DNA from: Gillisella vitis
GTDB taxonomy: Bacteria > Pseudomonadota > Alphaproteobacteria > Rhizobiales > Rhizobiaceae
Direction: 5' to 3'
DNA: 64,000 nt
NCBI GenBank assembly: GCA_009744235.1
Contig: WPHV01000006.1
Coordinates: forward strand, 310,001-374,000
Shown: positions 47,195 to 56,245 of the stretch, in pieces
How positions within the stretch are numbered: position 1 is the stretch's first letter
How the letters are laid out: each line of letters opens with the position of its first letter
Program-made: the position numbers and the translations under genes
The notes under the pieces: model-generated
What the model was told of the DNA's origin: nothing
Seen by the model: only the letters and a program-made list of their open reading frames with translations
Databases searched by the model: none

Positions 47195-47868
47195 TCGATT
47201 GGTTTTCAGATCCGGCCCATTGGACCGGAGACGGTGGCGTCATCGCGCTGGTTATCCAGCATCTGGCCTATAGTGGCGCCGCACTTCTACTGGCCTGCCT
47301 GATTGGCTTGCCCGTCGGGCTTTATGTGGGACATACCGGGCGCGGCGTGGTGTTCATCGCCGGTCTCGCCAATGCGTTGCGATCCCTTCCGAGCCTTGGC
47401 CTTATTGTGCTCCTGGTGATCCTGTTCGGCCCCGTCTTCTCGTCCGATATGGCGTTTATCGTGCCGAGCCTCATCGTGCTGGTGCTTCTGGCTGTACCGC
47501 CGATCATGACCGGCAGCTATGCCGGTATCGCGGCGGTGGACCCGGCGGCGGTCGATGCGGCGCGCGGCATGGGTAAGCGCCCGCTTGATATCCTGTTTGA
47601 TGTCGAGCTGCCTTGCGCGCTGCCGCTGATTTTTTCCGGCCTGCGCAGTGCAACGCTTCAGATCATCTCAACCGCAACGATTGCCGCTTATGTCTCCCTT
47701 GGCGGCTTGGGACGACTTATTATCGATGGCCGGGCCCAGAACGATTATTACCAGATGGCGGCAGGCGCCGTTCTTGTCGGTGCGCTTGCGCTGACGGTCG
47801 ATCTTTTGATCGGCGTCATATCAAGATTCACCGTCTCGCCCGGACTGACGCGCCGCCTGAAACGGTAG
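47191..47868 (+). CDS. ABC importer permease, OpuCD/OsmY type (second)
   Basis: A 225-residue inner-membrane permease. The coupling motif is DAARGMGKRPLDILFDVELPCALP, and the core has RSLPSLGLIVLLVILFGP. The start at ATG 47191 overlaps the stop of the first permease. It forms the membrane pore with the first permease. Confidence 0.92.
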   Translation: MIDWFSDPAHWTGDGGVIALVIQHLAYSGAALLLACLIGLPVGLYVGHTGRGVVFIAGLANALRSLPSLGLIVLLVILFGPVFSSDMAFIVPSLIVLVLLAVPPIMTGSYAGIAAVDPAAVDAARGMGKRPLDILFDVELPCALPLIFSGLRSATLQIISTATIAAYVSLGGLGRLIIDGRAQNDYYQMAAGAVLVGALALTVDLLIGVISRFTVSPGLTRRLKR

Positions 47869-47931
47869 CGCCGATGATGCAGTAACGACTTTTCACCCTA
47901 TGTCTCGATAAGCAACACAGGAGAAGCTCGC

Positions 47932-48846
47932 ATGGCATTCAGGATCATCACCGCTGTCAGCGCTTTGGCGCTCATGACCCTTTCAGCCGCATCAGTGCTT
48001 GCCGCAGGCGATCCGCTGGCGGCTCCGCCTACTGAGAGAACCGATACCAAGACGATTATCGTTGGTTCTGCCGATTTCCCCGAGAGCCAGCTTCTGGCGA
48101 CAATCTATGCCAAGGCCCTGACCGCCAAGGGGATTAAGGTTGAGACAAAATTGAACATTGGAAGTCGCGAGGTCTATATGCCGGCCCTGCTCGACGGATC
48201 AATCGATCTCCTGCCGGAATATGCGGGTGCGGCATTGAGCTATCTCGACAAGAAAGCCACAGCCCATACGCCAGACGATGTGGCGGCGGCCCTCAAGGCT
48301 GCCCTGCCGAAGGGCGTGTCGATGCTGACACCGTCAGCGGCGCAGGATTCGGACGGCGTTGCGGTGACACGCGCGACGGCCGAGAAATACAAACTGAAGA
48401 CGATTGCCGATCTCGCCCCGGTTGCTTCCGAATTCGTGCTTGGCGGTCCACCGGAATGGAAGACGCGCAAGGAAGGCATTATCGGCCTGAAGGATGTTTA
48501 CGGGCTGGAGTTCAAGTCGCTGAAGGCGCTTGATGTCGGTGGCCCGCTGACGTTGTCGGCACTCGTCAATGGCCAGATACAGGCCGCTAACCTGTTTTCG
48601 ACCGATCCTGCCATCGCGACGAACGATCTGGTCATGCTGGAAGATGTCAAGAACCTCTTTCCTGCCCAGAATGTGGTTCCTGTGATCGCCACTGCGAAAG
48701 TCAGTGAGACCGTGACAAAGACGCTCGATGCAGTATCAGCCGCCCTGACCACAAAGGACCTCGTTGTTATGAACGGTCGTCTGGGCAATCATGACAGTTT
48801 CGATGTGGTCGCCGGCGACTGGCTTGCGCAACACAAGCTGAACTGA
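47932..48846 (+). CDS. ABC importer substrate-binding protein, OpuCC/OsmX/EgtU type
   Basis: A 304-residue protein with a signal peptide (1-25, cleavage near VLAAG). The OpuAC-type domain starts with IIVGSADFPESQLLATIYAK and has VYMPALLDGSIDLLPEYAGAA. Members bind glycine betaine, choline, carnitine or ergothioneine in a cage of aromatic side chains; which residues do so here cannot be decided by eye. No lipobox is seen, so it is periplasmic. It lies 63 bases after the permease. Confidence 0.9.
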   Translation: MAFRIITAVSALALMTLSAASVLAAGDPLAAPPTERTDTKTIIVGSADFPESQLLATIYAKALTAKGIKVETKLNIGSREVYMPALLDGSIDLLPEYAGAALSYLDKKATAHTPDDVAAALKAALPKGVSMLTPSAAQDSDGVAVTRATAEKYKLKTIADLAPVASEFVLGGPPEWKTRKEGIIGLKDVYGLEFKSLKALDVGGPLTLSALVNGQIQAANLFSTDPAIATNDLVMLEDVKNLFPAQNVVPVIATAKVSETVTKTLDAVSAALTTKDLVVMNGRLGNHDSFDVVAGDWLAQHKLN

Positions 48847-48965
48847 TTTGGGATTGGCGGGCGAGCTGCATCCGCTGTTCGCCTGCCAACGCCCGGGGCC
48901 TGGCAGCGACCGGGCGCCTGATATCCAGATACGTATGCCTATCGACGACTTCATGGTTATGGATC

Positions 48966-49751
48966 ATGACACAGAATTTTTCCGGGAACGTGATGCCTCT
49001 GGTCCAGAAAGATGCGGAGATCGGGCAGGAGGACCAATCTCCTGCCACGTTGCTCTCCGCCACGCCGCTTTATGTCAAATTGAAAGACTATGTTCGCAGC
49101 CGTGTCGAAACCGGTGAGTGGAAGATCGGCCAGCGCGTTCCCTCGGAAAACGAATTGGTCGACATTCTCGGGGTGAGCCGGATGACGGCCAATCGCGCCC
49201 TGCGCGAACTGGCGGATGAAGGGCTTGTGGTGCGCCTGCGCGGCAAAGGCTCCTTTGTCGCGACCCGGAAACGAACCTCGCAGTTTCAGAGCGTGCCCAA
49301 CATTGCTGATGAAATCAGTCGCAACGGCGGTATTCATAGCGCAAGGGTGATTCTGCTTCAGATGGAAGCCTGTGGCGAGGAACTTGCCGAAGCCCTGGGC
49401 GTATCACCTGCGGACCCGGTGGCGCATTCGATCATCATGCATGCCGAAGATGGACTTCCGATGCAGATCGAGGATCGCTTCGTCAATCCCAGCTGCGTGC
49501 CTGATTATCTGCATCAGGATTTCAATGTAGTCACGCCAAATGGCTACCTGACGGACGTCGCGCCAATCGTCAAGGCGGAGCAGCATATAGAATCGATCAA
49601 TGCGCAGGCCTGGGAGTGCAAGCTTTTGGCGATCCAGAAGTCCGAACCATGTCTGCTTGTACGCCGCCGTACATGGTCGGTTGAGGGGATCGTTTCTTCT
49701 GTCCGCCTGCTCTATCCCGGCAGTCGTTATCGTCTTTACAGCAGCACGTGA
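48966..49751 (+). CDS. hutC: GntR/HutC-family transcriptional repressor
   Basis: A 261-residue regulator. The winged helix (about 35-105) contains GEWKIGQRVPSENELVDILG and SRMTANRALRELADEGLVVR, and the UTRA ligand domain (about 115-255) contains DEISRNGGIHSARVILL and LYPGSRYRLYSST. HutC itself binds urocanate, the product of histidine ammonia-lyase. Here it lies just before a histidine-lyase homologue in an operon lacking hutU, hutI and hutG, so its inducer is probably the lyase product. ATG 48993 is an alternative start with a better ribosome site. Confidence 0.9.
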   Translation: MTQNFSGNVMPLVQKDAEIGQEDQSPATLLSATPLYVKLKDYVRSRVETGEWKIGQRVPSENELVDILGVSRMTANRALRELADEGLVVRLRGKGSFVATRKRTSQFQSVPNIADEISRNGGIHSARVILLQMEACGEELAEALGVSPADPVAHSIIMHAEDGLPMQIEDRFVNPSCVPDYLHQDFNVVTPNGYLTDVAPIVKAEQHIESINAQAWECKLLAIQKSEPCLLVRRRTWSVEGIVSSVRLLYPGSRYRLYSST

Positions 49752-49879
49752 GGTCCTGCCCAAATGCTGCGCTCTGACTGATTTCAAGGCGCCGTGGTTT
49801 CAAGACCGACTGGTTCCAAGAATGGAGAAACGCCTTTGTCCATCGTTGCATCACGGCCCATACCGTTCAGGAGAATTTC

Positions 49880-51367
49880 ATGAGCGTTGTTCTTGATGAC
49901 GGGCTGGATTGGCGCGCTGTTGCGCGTGTCGGCGAGGGTGAGGCACTTTCTCTCTCAGACAAGGCCTATCGGCGCATCGATCGGGGAAGCCAGATCCTGG
50001 ATCGTATCGTGGAAAGCGGTGTCCGCGCCTATGGCATCACTACGGGCATCGGCGCCCTCTCGGATACGGTTGTCGATCGCGCAACGCAGGGCCGGCTGTC
50101 ACGCGGGATTGTCCTCAGTCATGCCTGTGGCATCGGTCCGTTGCTGGATGTGCGTGAGGTGCGGGCTATCATGGCGGCGCAGATCGCCAATTTCGCCCAC
50201 GGCCATTCCGGTGTCCGGCGCGATATCGTCTCGCATCTGTTGGCGTTTTTAGAGCGGGATTGCATTCCCGATGTTCCGTCGCGGGGGTCTGCCGGTTATC
50301 TGACCCACAACGCCCATACCGGGCTTGTGCTGATCGGTGAGGGGCAAGCGCGCGTCGGTGGCCGTCCTCTCAGCGGGCGGGATGCTTTGGCTCAGATCGG
50401 TCTTCAACCGTTGGTGCTGGGCGCCAAGGAAGGGCTGAGCCTCGTCAACGGCACGGCATGTGCAACCGGTCTGTCGAGTGTGGCACTGGCCCGCGCCGCG
50501 CGCCTGCAAGACTGGGCGGATGCTATCGCGGCTCTGACGCTTGAAGCGGCTGGGTGCCAGATGGATGCCTTCGATGAAGCCGTTCTCGCCCTGCGCCCTT
50601 CAAAGGGTATCGCGGCTGTCGGGGCAGCGCTTCGGGCCAGGCTCCAGGGCAGTGGACTGATTGCCGCCGCGCGCGGCAGGCGGACCCAGGATGCCCTAAG
50701 CTTGCGGGCCGTGCCACATGCCCACGGTGCCGCACGTGACGTCTTCGATGCTTGCGCGGTGATCGTCGATCGTGAACTTGCCTCGGCCACGGATAATCCC
50801 GCTATCCTGGGGACGCCAGAAAAGCCCATCGTTTCATCACAGGCCCATGCTGTCGCCCCGGCGCTGGGTCAGGCAGCCGATAGTCTGGCGATTGCCATTG
50901 CGCAGATCGCAGCCATGAGTGAGCGCCGGATCGACCGGCTCGTCAATCCGCTGGTGAGTGGCTTGCCGCCTTTCCTCGCCACCGATGCCGGAAGCCATTC
51001 CGGCCTGATGATCGCTCAATATACGGCGGCGGCTCTTGTTGGCGATAACCGCCGCCTTGCGGCCCCGGCTTCTACCGATGGCGGTTTGACCTCCGGCCTG
51101 CAGGAGGATTTCCTGGCTCATCCTACCGCTGCCGCCAACAAGCTGCTCGCGGTCCTCGACAATGCCGAGTATATTCTGGCGATTGAATGGATGGCGGGCG
51201 CGCAGGCCCATGATGTCCTCGCAGGTGCCGGGCAGCTAGCAGCGGGAACGAATGCCCTTTACAGCATGGCTCGCGCACACCTCCCGCCCTATTCAGACGA
51301 CCGGCCACTTTCCGGCGATATTGAGAAGGTTCGCGCCCTCTTGAGAGAGCAGGCTCCGCCGCATTGA
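49880..51367 (+). CDS. Aromatic-amino-acid-lyase-fold enzyme with altered MIO site
   Basis: A 495-residue homologue of histidine ammonia-lyase. Shared features: AYGITTGIGAL (Tyr51), LSRGIVLSHACG (His81), LSLVNGT (Asn190), SLR (Arg276), ATDNPAIL, and LTSGLQED (Glu409). But the cofactor triad Ala-Ser-Gly is Ser137-Ala138-Gly139 (RGSAGYLTHNAH), and the catalytic Tyr of QDPYSLR is Leu273 (QDALSLR). Without that serine the MIO electrophile should not form. Ergothionase, which releases trimethylamine, is a relative that works without MIO, to my knowledge. AGGAG precedes ATG 49880. I avoid the name hutH; the reaction is inferred, not proven. Confidence 0.85.
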   Translation: MSVVLDDGLDWRAVARVGEGEALSLSDKAYRRIDRGSQILDRIVESGVRAYGITTGIGALSDTVVDRATQGRLSRGIVLSHACGIGPLLDVREVRAIMAAQIANFAHGHSGVRRDIVSHLLAFLERDCIPDVPSRGSAGYLTHNAHTGLVLIGEGQARVGGRPLSGRDALAQIGLQPLVLGAKEGLSLVNGTACATGLSSVALARAARLQDWADAIAALTLEAAGCQMDAFDEAVLALRPSKGIAAVGAALRARLQGSGLIAAARGRRTQDALSLRAVPHAHGAARDVFDACAVIVDRELASATDNPAILGTPEKPIVSSQAHAVAPALGQAADSLAIAIAQIAAMSERRIDRLVNPLVSGLPPFLATDAGSHSGLMIAQYTAAALVGDNRRLAAPASTDGGLTSGLQEDFLAHPTAAANKLLAVLDNAEYILAIEWMAGAQAHDVLAGAGQLAAGTNALYSMARAHLPPYSDDRPLSGDIEKVRALLREQAPPH

Positions 51368-51595
51368 GGCAAATGGCTTTTGCATTGCCGGATTTGTCGT
51401 GTGCTTTAAATCGGCAGTGTGTTTGAAAGACATAGCCATCCTTCGTCTGTTGCCACTCGGCCCGCCTGAGTCCGCGACCAGCCCGCTCCAATCGCTCCGA
51501 CGGGATTTTGGCCATTTGCGCTCATGTCGACATCATTTCGGAACTTTACGACCTCCAGCGCGGTTATTTTTTTAAATCAGCAAAAGAGATGTTTC

Positions 51596-51910
51596 ATGCC
51601 TCGTGGTGACAAATCCGCTTATACCGACAAGCAAAAACGCAAGGCGGAACATATCGAAGAGAGTTACGAAAATCGTGGCGTACCCGAAAAGGAAGCGCAA
51701 AGCCGCGCTTGGGCGACGGTTAACAAAGAAAGCGGTGGCGGCAACAAGTCAGGTTCAGGTCGCGGCCACCCGGAGAACCACGCCTCGTCGGAAAAGGGCG
51801 GACGCAAGGGCGGTAAGGCTTCTGCTGCAAGAACCAGGGAAGAACGATCTGCCTCCGCAAAGAAGGCCGCAGCGACCCGTAAACATAATGAGCAGCATTC
51901 CCATCATTGA
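51596..51910 (+). CDS. Small basic KGG-type protein (called plasmid stabilization protein)
   Basis: A 104-residue, highly charged protein beginning MPRGDKSAYTDKQKRKAEHI, with ENRGVPEKEAQSRAWATVNK and a C-terminal stretch rich in Lys, Ala, Gly and Ser (SSEKGGRKGGKASAA). Homologues are often labelled plasmid stabilization protein without proof. The composition suggests a DNA- or stress-related role. It is probably not part of the lyase operon: there are 228 bases between them. Confidence 0.75.
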   Translation: MPRGDKSAYTDKQKRKAEHIEESYENRGVPEKEAQSRAWATVNKESGGGNKSGSGRGHPENHASSEKGGRKGGKASAARTREERSASAKKAAATRKHNEQHSHH

Positions 51911-51917
51911 CCGTCAC

Positions 51918-51953
51918 AGCGCCGTGCATTTCAGGAAGCGAACGGCGCTTTAA
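51918..51953. terminator. Hairpin between the KGG gene and the aminotransferase gene
   Basis: AGCGCCGT (51918-51925) pairs with ACGGCGCT (51942-51949), followed by TTTA. It lies between convergent genes. The T run is short, so it is a modest terminator. Confidence 0.55.
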
Positions 51954-52022
51954 CCATTTATAGTTGTTGTCTAATTTATCCTTGAGTCGAGTCTGAACTC
52001 AGGAGTTGTGCAACAGAGCCTG

Positions 52023-53258
52023 TCAGGCTGCAATCGATCTTGCAGCCTTTTCAAAAGCCTCGGCCCAGAGACCAAGCGCTTCCTCCTCATGCCGGGCGGA
52101 AAGATAATACCGACCGAACTGGCTATACATCGACATCACGCCGTTGCGCCGCAGTTCGGTATGAAGTCTGGCGGTAAAATCCTTTTCGGACCGCTGTGCC
52201 GCTTCCTGGTAGTTAGAGGGCGGCGTCTTGCCGCGCCAGAGTGTAAAGACGGTGCCATAGCCGCTCGCACAGATGTCGATGCCTGCGTTGCTGAAGGCGT
52301 GGATCGCATGTGCCTGAAGGTCGGTTCCCGCTTTTTCGAGTGCGCCGTAATCGACGGTATCGATGACGCTCATCGCCGCCTTCACGGCAGCGCAGGCGAC
52401 CGGGTTGCCGTTATAGGTGCCAGCGCGGTTGACGCGGCGGTCCTCAAAGGCTGCCATGACCTCCGGCGTGCCGAGCAAAGCTGCAACGGCAACGCCGTTG
52501 CCAATTGCCTTGCCCACCGTGGCAAGATCCGGACTGATACCCATCAGATGGCTTGCCAGGCCACCATGGAGCCGAAAGCCCATCAGCACTTCATCCATGA
52601 TCACCAGCGCACCATGCCGGTGGGCAATTGAGGCGACGTGTTGCAGATATCCGGGATTGGCGAGAATACATCCCGCATTGGCCATCATCGGCTCCAGGAC
52701 GATGGCGGCGATATCATCGCATTCTTCAAACAGCAGTTCGACATCCTGCCGATCGTTGAAGCGCAGGAGTAATGTATCGCCGCTCGATGGCCGGTCATTT
52801 GTCGCCATGTTCGCTTCCGGCGCTCCGGCATTGCCGAAAGCCACGTCATCGAACCAGCCGTCATAACCGGCAGCCATCTTGACGATTTTTTGCCGGCCGG
52901 TCAGCGCACGTGCCGTCCGGCACGCCAGATGCACGGCCTCGCTGCCCGAATTGAGAAAGATGACCTTGGTCAGATCCCCGCTATGGGCAGCAAGGGCTGC
53001 TGCCGCTTCCTCTTCAAGGGCGTGAGCATAGGCTGGCATCGAGCCTTTGCTCAAGGCTTCGCGGATGGCTTCGGTGACGACGGGATCGGTATGTCCGAGG
53101 AACGTCGCGCCAAAACCAAGGGCCGTATCGACATATCGCCGACCGTCTTCGTCCCAGACATACGGCCCCTGTGCATTGGCGACGAGAAATCTCTTCCCGT
53201 CCAGATCGGGAACTTCACGTCCGCCGCTGGATATACCGCAAACCAGATGTTGCATCAT
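52023..53258 (-). CDS. Class III PLP aminotransferase, glutamate-1-semialdehyde mutase-like
   Basis: A 411-residue enzyme. PLP features are NSGSEAVHLACRTAR (104-118), VIMDEVLMGFR (with the pyridine-binding Asp) and the Schiff-base Lys250 in LATVGKAIGNG. The EVxxGFR pattern is that of the GSA-aminomutase subgroup, but the gene is clustered with a TRAP transporter, so it probably acts on an imported amino or keto compound. Its start overlaps the TRAP stop (TAATG). Two adjacent ATGs (53258, 53255) are possible starts. The substrate is unknown. Confidence 0.88.
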   Translation of the reverse strand: MMQHLVCGISSGGREVPDLDGKRFLVANAQGPYVWDEDGRRYVDTALGFGATFLGHTDPVVTEAIREALSKGSMPAYAHALEEEAAAALAAHSGDLTKVIFLNSGSEAVHLACRTARALTGRQKIVKMAAGYDGWFDDVAFGNAGAPEANMATNDRPSSGDTLLLRFNDRQDVELLFEECDDIAAIVLEPMMANAGCILANPGYLQHVASIAHRHGALVIMDEVLMGFRLHGGLASHLMGISPDLATVGKAIGNGVAVAALLGTPEVMAAFEDRRVNRAGTYNGNPVACAAVKAAMSVIDTVDYGALEKAGTDLQAHAIHAFSNAGIDICASGYGTVFTLWRGKTPPSNYQEAAQRSEKDFTARLHTELRRNGVMSMYSQFGRYYLSARHEEEALGLWAEAFEKAARSIAA

Positions 53259-54544
53259 TAAACTCCAAACAGGCTTGGAAGCCATTCGGTCAGGATGGGG
53301 AAAGCGACGAGGGCCGCAACACAAACCACGCTGGCAATCCAATAGGGAACCAGCCATTTCGAGACCGACCACATGTCGATTTTCGCGACATTGCAGACGA
53401 CAAAGATGTTCGTGCCAATCGGCGGGGTAAACAGGCCGATGCCGAGCGTCATGGTGAAGACGATGCCGGTCTGATAGGGCGTCAGACCCGCCGCTAGGGC
53501 GATCGGCACCAGTATCGGCGCCAGAATGATCAGCGCTGGCCCAAGATCGAGCCAGAAGCCGACGACTTTCAGCAATACCAGCACCAGGATGATGGTGACG
53601 AGCGGTGTCGTATGCAGGCCGGTTATCCAGGCGGCGGCATTGGCCGGCACCTGTTCGACCGTCAGAATCCAGCCAAACGGTGTGGCGAGCGCCATGATCA
53701 TCATGATCACGCCTGTCGTTGCCACGGCAGCCGACGCCGCCGAATAGAGTGACCGCAGCGGAAGCTCACGGTAGACGAAGATTCCGACCAGGAAGGAATA
53801 GACGACGGCGAGCGCCGAGGCTTCTGTGGCCGTGGCGATGCCGCCGATGATCGAGCCCAGCACCAGCACCGGCATCAGCAGGGCGGGCAGGGCACCAAGC
53901 GCATCCCTGCCAATCTCACCCCATTGCGCAGGTGTTTCATTGCGCGGAAAATTATGGCGCTTGGCGACAATGTAGGATGTGACCATGAATGTCACCGCGA
54001 TGAACAGGCCTGGCAGCAGGGCTGCCACCAGCAGGCCGCCGATGGAGGTGTTCGTCAGCACGCCATAGAGGATCAGAATGACGCTCTGCGGACCGATAAT
54101 GCCAAGGGTTCCCGAGGCGGCGGTGACGGCGGCGGCAAAGGCTTTCGGATAGCCACGCTCGGCCATGGCGGGGATCATGATCGATCCGACCGCGCCGGTA
54201 TCGGCGGTTGCCGAACCGCTGATGCCACCATAGACCAGGGCCGTTGCAACATTGACGAGGCCAAGGCCGCCGGTAATGCGACCGAAGACATGTTCCGCGA
54301 CCCGCATGATCCGGGTGGTCAACCCACCGCGGTTCATCAACTCTCCGGCGAAGAGAAACAGAGGAATGGCCGCGAGCGTGATCGCATCGGCACCGCGGAT
54401 CGTCTGCTGTGCAAACCAGGCGAAGGGCAGGCCGAGATGGCCGACATAGATTGTCAGCAGGCTAGCCACGCCCATGCACCATGCAATGGGAACGCCGATC
54501 AGCAGCAGAAAGGAAAAACTGAGGATAAGGACGGCAACGGTCAT
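53258..54544 (-). CDS. TRAP transporter large permease (DctM-like)
   Basis: A 428-residue inner-membrane protein with about 12 segments. Typical DctM stretches are PLFLFAGELMNRGGLTTRI, YGGISGSATADTGAVGSIMI and TLGIGLFTPPIGTNIFV. The start overlaps the small-subunit stop (ATGA). It uses a sodium or proton gradient to import the ligand delivered by the DctP-like protein. Confidence 0.94.
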   Translation of the reverse strand: MTVAVLILSFSFLLLIGVPIAWCMGVASLLTIYVGHLGLPFAWFAQQTIRGADAITLAAIPLFLFAGELMNRGGLTTRIMRVAEHVFGRITGGLGLVNVATALVYGGISGSATADTGAVGSIMIPAMAERGYPKAFAAAVTAASGTLGIIGPQSVILILYGVLTNTSIGGLLVAALLPGLFIAVTFMVTSYIVAKRHNFPRNETPAQWGEIGRDALGALPALLMPVLVLGSIIGGIATATEASALAVVYSFLVGIFVYRELPLRSLYSAASAAVATTGVIMMIMALATPFGWILTVEQVPANAAAWITGLHTTPLVTIILVLVLLKVVGFWLDLGPALIILAPILVPIALAAGLTPYQTGIVFTMTLGIGLFTPPIGTNIFVVCNVAKIDMWSVSKWLVPYWIASVVCVAALVAFPILTEWLPSLFGV

Positions 54545-55059
54545 CGCAGTGATCCTTCCTGTGGCTTTTCCGGCAATGGACGAACCCTGTGGGAAAGGCG
54601 GTAGAGCGCAATGCAGACGGCTGCGACGCCGAGAATGAGGATGGTCGCGGTGATCACACCGGTCGGCATGCGCAAGACGGATGTTGGCACCTTCCACGAG
54701 CGCTGCCAGACTGCCCAGCCACTGATGACGAAAGCCAGCCCCATGGTCAGAAGCGCCAGATTGGCGATGGCATCGAAGGCGGCCCGCAGGCGGGGCGGGG
54801 CGCTGTGCTTGAAGGCTTCGAAAGCGACGTTTTCACCGCGCACTTCGGCATTGATCAACCCGATGAAGATGATCCAGATGAACGCGATCCCTGCGACTTC
54901 AAAGGACCATTCGAAACCGCCCAAACCGAAATAGCGGGCAATCACGCCAAGCAGGGTTGATCCGAACATGACGATGAAGGCCAGCACACCCGCAAACTCG
55001 AAGATGCGCTTCAACCACCCCCACCCGCCGGGTGAGGGGTTTTCTGAGAACTGATCCAT
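54541..55059 (-). CDS. TRAP transporter small permease (DctQ-like)
   Basis: A 172-residue protein with four membrane segments. The DctQ pattern GVIARYFGLGGFEWSFEVAG and FIWIIFIGLINAEVRGENVA is clear. It begins 9 bases after the binding-protein gene, with GAGG upstream. Confidence 0.93.
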   Translation of the reverse strand: MDQFSENPSPGGWGWLKRIFEFAGVLAFIVMFGSTLLGVIARYFGLGGFEWSFEVAGIAFIWIIFIGLINAEVRGENVAFEAFKHSAPPRLRAAFDAIANLALLTMGLAFVISGWAVWQRSWKVPTSVLRMPTGVITATILILGVAAVCIALYRLSHRVRPLPEKPQEGSLR

Positions 55060-55068
55060 GGATGGGCC

Positions 55069-56064
55069 TCAGTTCGCGCTTGCGGCTTGTTTAACCGCCG
55101 AAACCAGATCGCTGCCCCATTCTTTCGAGAATTGGTCGTAGACCGGCGAGACCAGCGCGACAAACGGTGCGGTATCCACTTTCGTAACCTTGACGCCCTT
55201 GCCCTCGAGCTTCTTCTGGGTGTCGGCATAGGCCTTGTCCAGCGCGCTGCGATACCAGACGACGGTGTCTGTCGCGGCCTTCTTCACGGCGGCCTGTTCG
55301 TCAGGCGTCAGCGATTCCAGCTTGTCCTTGTTCATGTACCACCAGTTGGCGGTCCAGATATAATTGGAGATCGACAGGTCCTTGGCGACTTCATACCATT
55401 TGGAGTCCCAGTAATCGCGCATTTCAGGCTCGACGGCAGCAACGACATGCGATTGCAGCGCGGTATAGACCTGGCCGAAAGGAATGGATTCCGCCAAGGC
55501 GCCAAGCTGTTTCATAGTGGCCAGAATGACCGGATTGGGAGGCGTGCGAATTTTTACGCCGGCCAGATCCGCAGGCTTTTCAATGGGCTTGCTGGTGGCG
55601 AACTGACGAAAGCCGGAGTCGAGCACGCCGAGCATCACATAGCCACGCTCCTCGCCGAGGCGTTGGATCTTCTGGCCTTGTTCGCCATCGAGAAATGCGT
55701 GAACGTTTGATGCGTCCTTGAACAGGAACGGCAGCGACAGCACGTTGAGGCGTGGATCGATGGCATCGACCGCACCGCCAAGACCGATATCGATCGAACC
55801 CGCACCGACGCCGTCGGCGATTGGGCCTTCGTCGCCCAGCTGGGCATTCGGGAAGATCTGAACCTTGACCGATCCCTTGGTATTCTCACCAACTTCCGTT
55901 GCGAATTTTTGAACTGCTTCATTGATCAGGCTTTCAGGCGCCGAAGCATGCGCCAGCCGCAATGTTGTTTCAGCATTGGCGGTGCTGGACCAAAGGCTGG
56001 AAAGACCAAGTACGGTGCCGAGCATGATGGCGGGCAGCCGGCTGCTTTTGTTGAGAGTGAACAT
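55069..56064 (-). CDS. TRAP transporter substrate-binding protein (DctP-like)
   Basis: A 331-residue periplasmic protein with a signal peptide (1-31, ending ANA). DctP features: LRLAHASAPESLINEAVQKF, FPNAQLGDEGPIADGVGAG, and the conserved carboxylate-binding Arg in GVKIRTPPNPV. The ligand is therefore likely a carboxylate. GGGG precedes ATG 56064. The gene is divergent from lysR with a palindrome between. Confidence 0.93.
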   Translation of the reverse strand: MFTLNKSSRLPAIMLGTVLGLSSLWSSTANAETTLRLAHASAPESLINEAVQKFATEVGENTKGSVKVQIFPNAQLGDEGPIADGVGAGSIDIGLGGAVDAIDPRLNVLSLPFLFKDASNVHAFLDGEQGQKIQRLGEERGYVMLGVLDSGFRQFATSKPIEKPADLAGVKIRTPPNPVILATMKQLGALAESIPFGQVYTALQSHVVAAVEPEMRDYWDSKWYEVAKDLSISNYIWTANWWYMNKDKLESLTPDEQAAVKKAATDTVVWYRSALDKAYADTQKKLEGKGVKVTKVDTAPFVALVSPVYDQFSKEWGSDLVSAVKQAASAN

Positions 56065-56108
56065 GAATTCCCCTTTACGTTCTTCTTGTGTTGACGCAGC
56101 ATGAGAAT

Positions 56109-56139
56109 AATTGTCATTGCGCGGCTGAAAATGACAATT
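56109..56139. promoter_or_regulatory. Perfect inverted repeat between the TRAP operon and lysR
   Basis: AATTGTCATT (56109-56118) and AATGACAATT (56130-56139) are exact complements with an 11-base spacer. The site lies 45 bases before the TRAP start and 107 bases before lysR. The position suits an operator for divergent control, with the LysR protein as first candidate. Confidence 0.65.
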
Positions 56140-56245
56140 TTATTATTGATGCATAAGCGCCGCTGATAGCAGCCGTTTTCTGGAGCGGTTGCGCCTTGAG
56201 AGATAGGAAGCGTTTCGACGGTCGATTGGTCAATGGCGGAGCAGA

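Noticed and set aside
49880..51367. Calling this gene hutH (ordinary histidine ammonia-lyase).
   Set aside because: The cofactor-forming serine and the catalytic tyrosine are both replaced, and no other hut catabolic gene is present.
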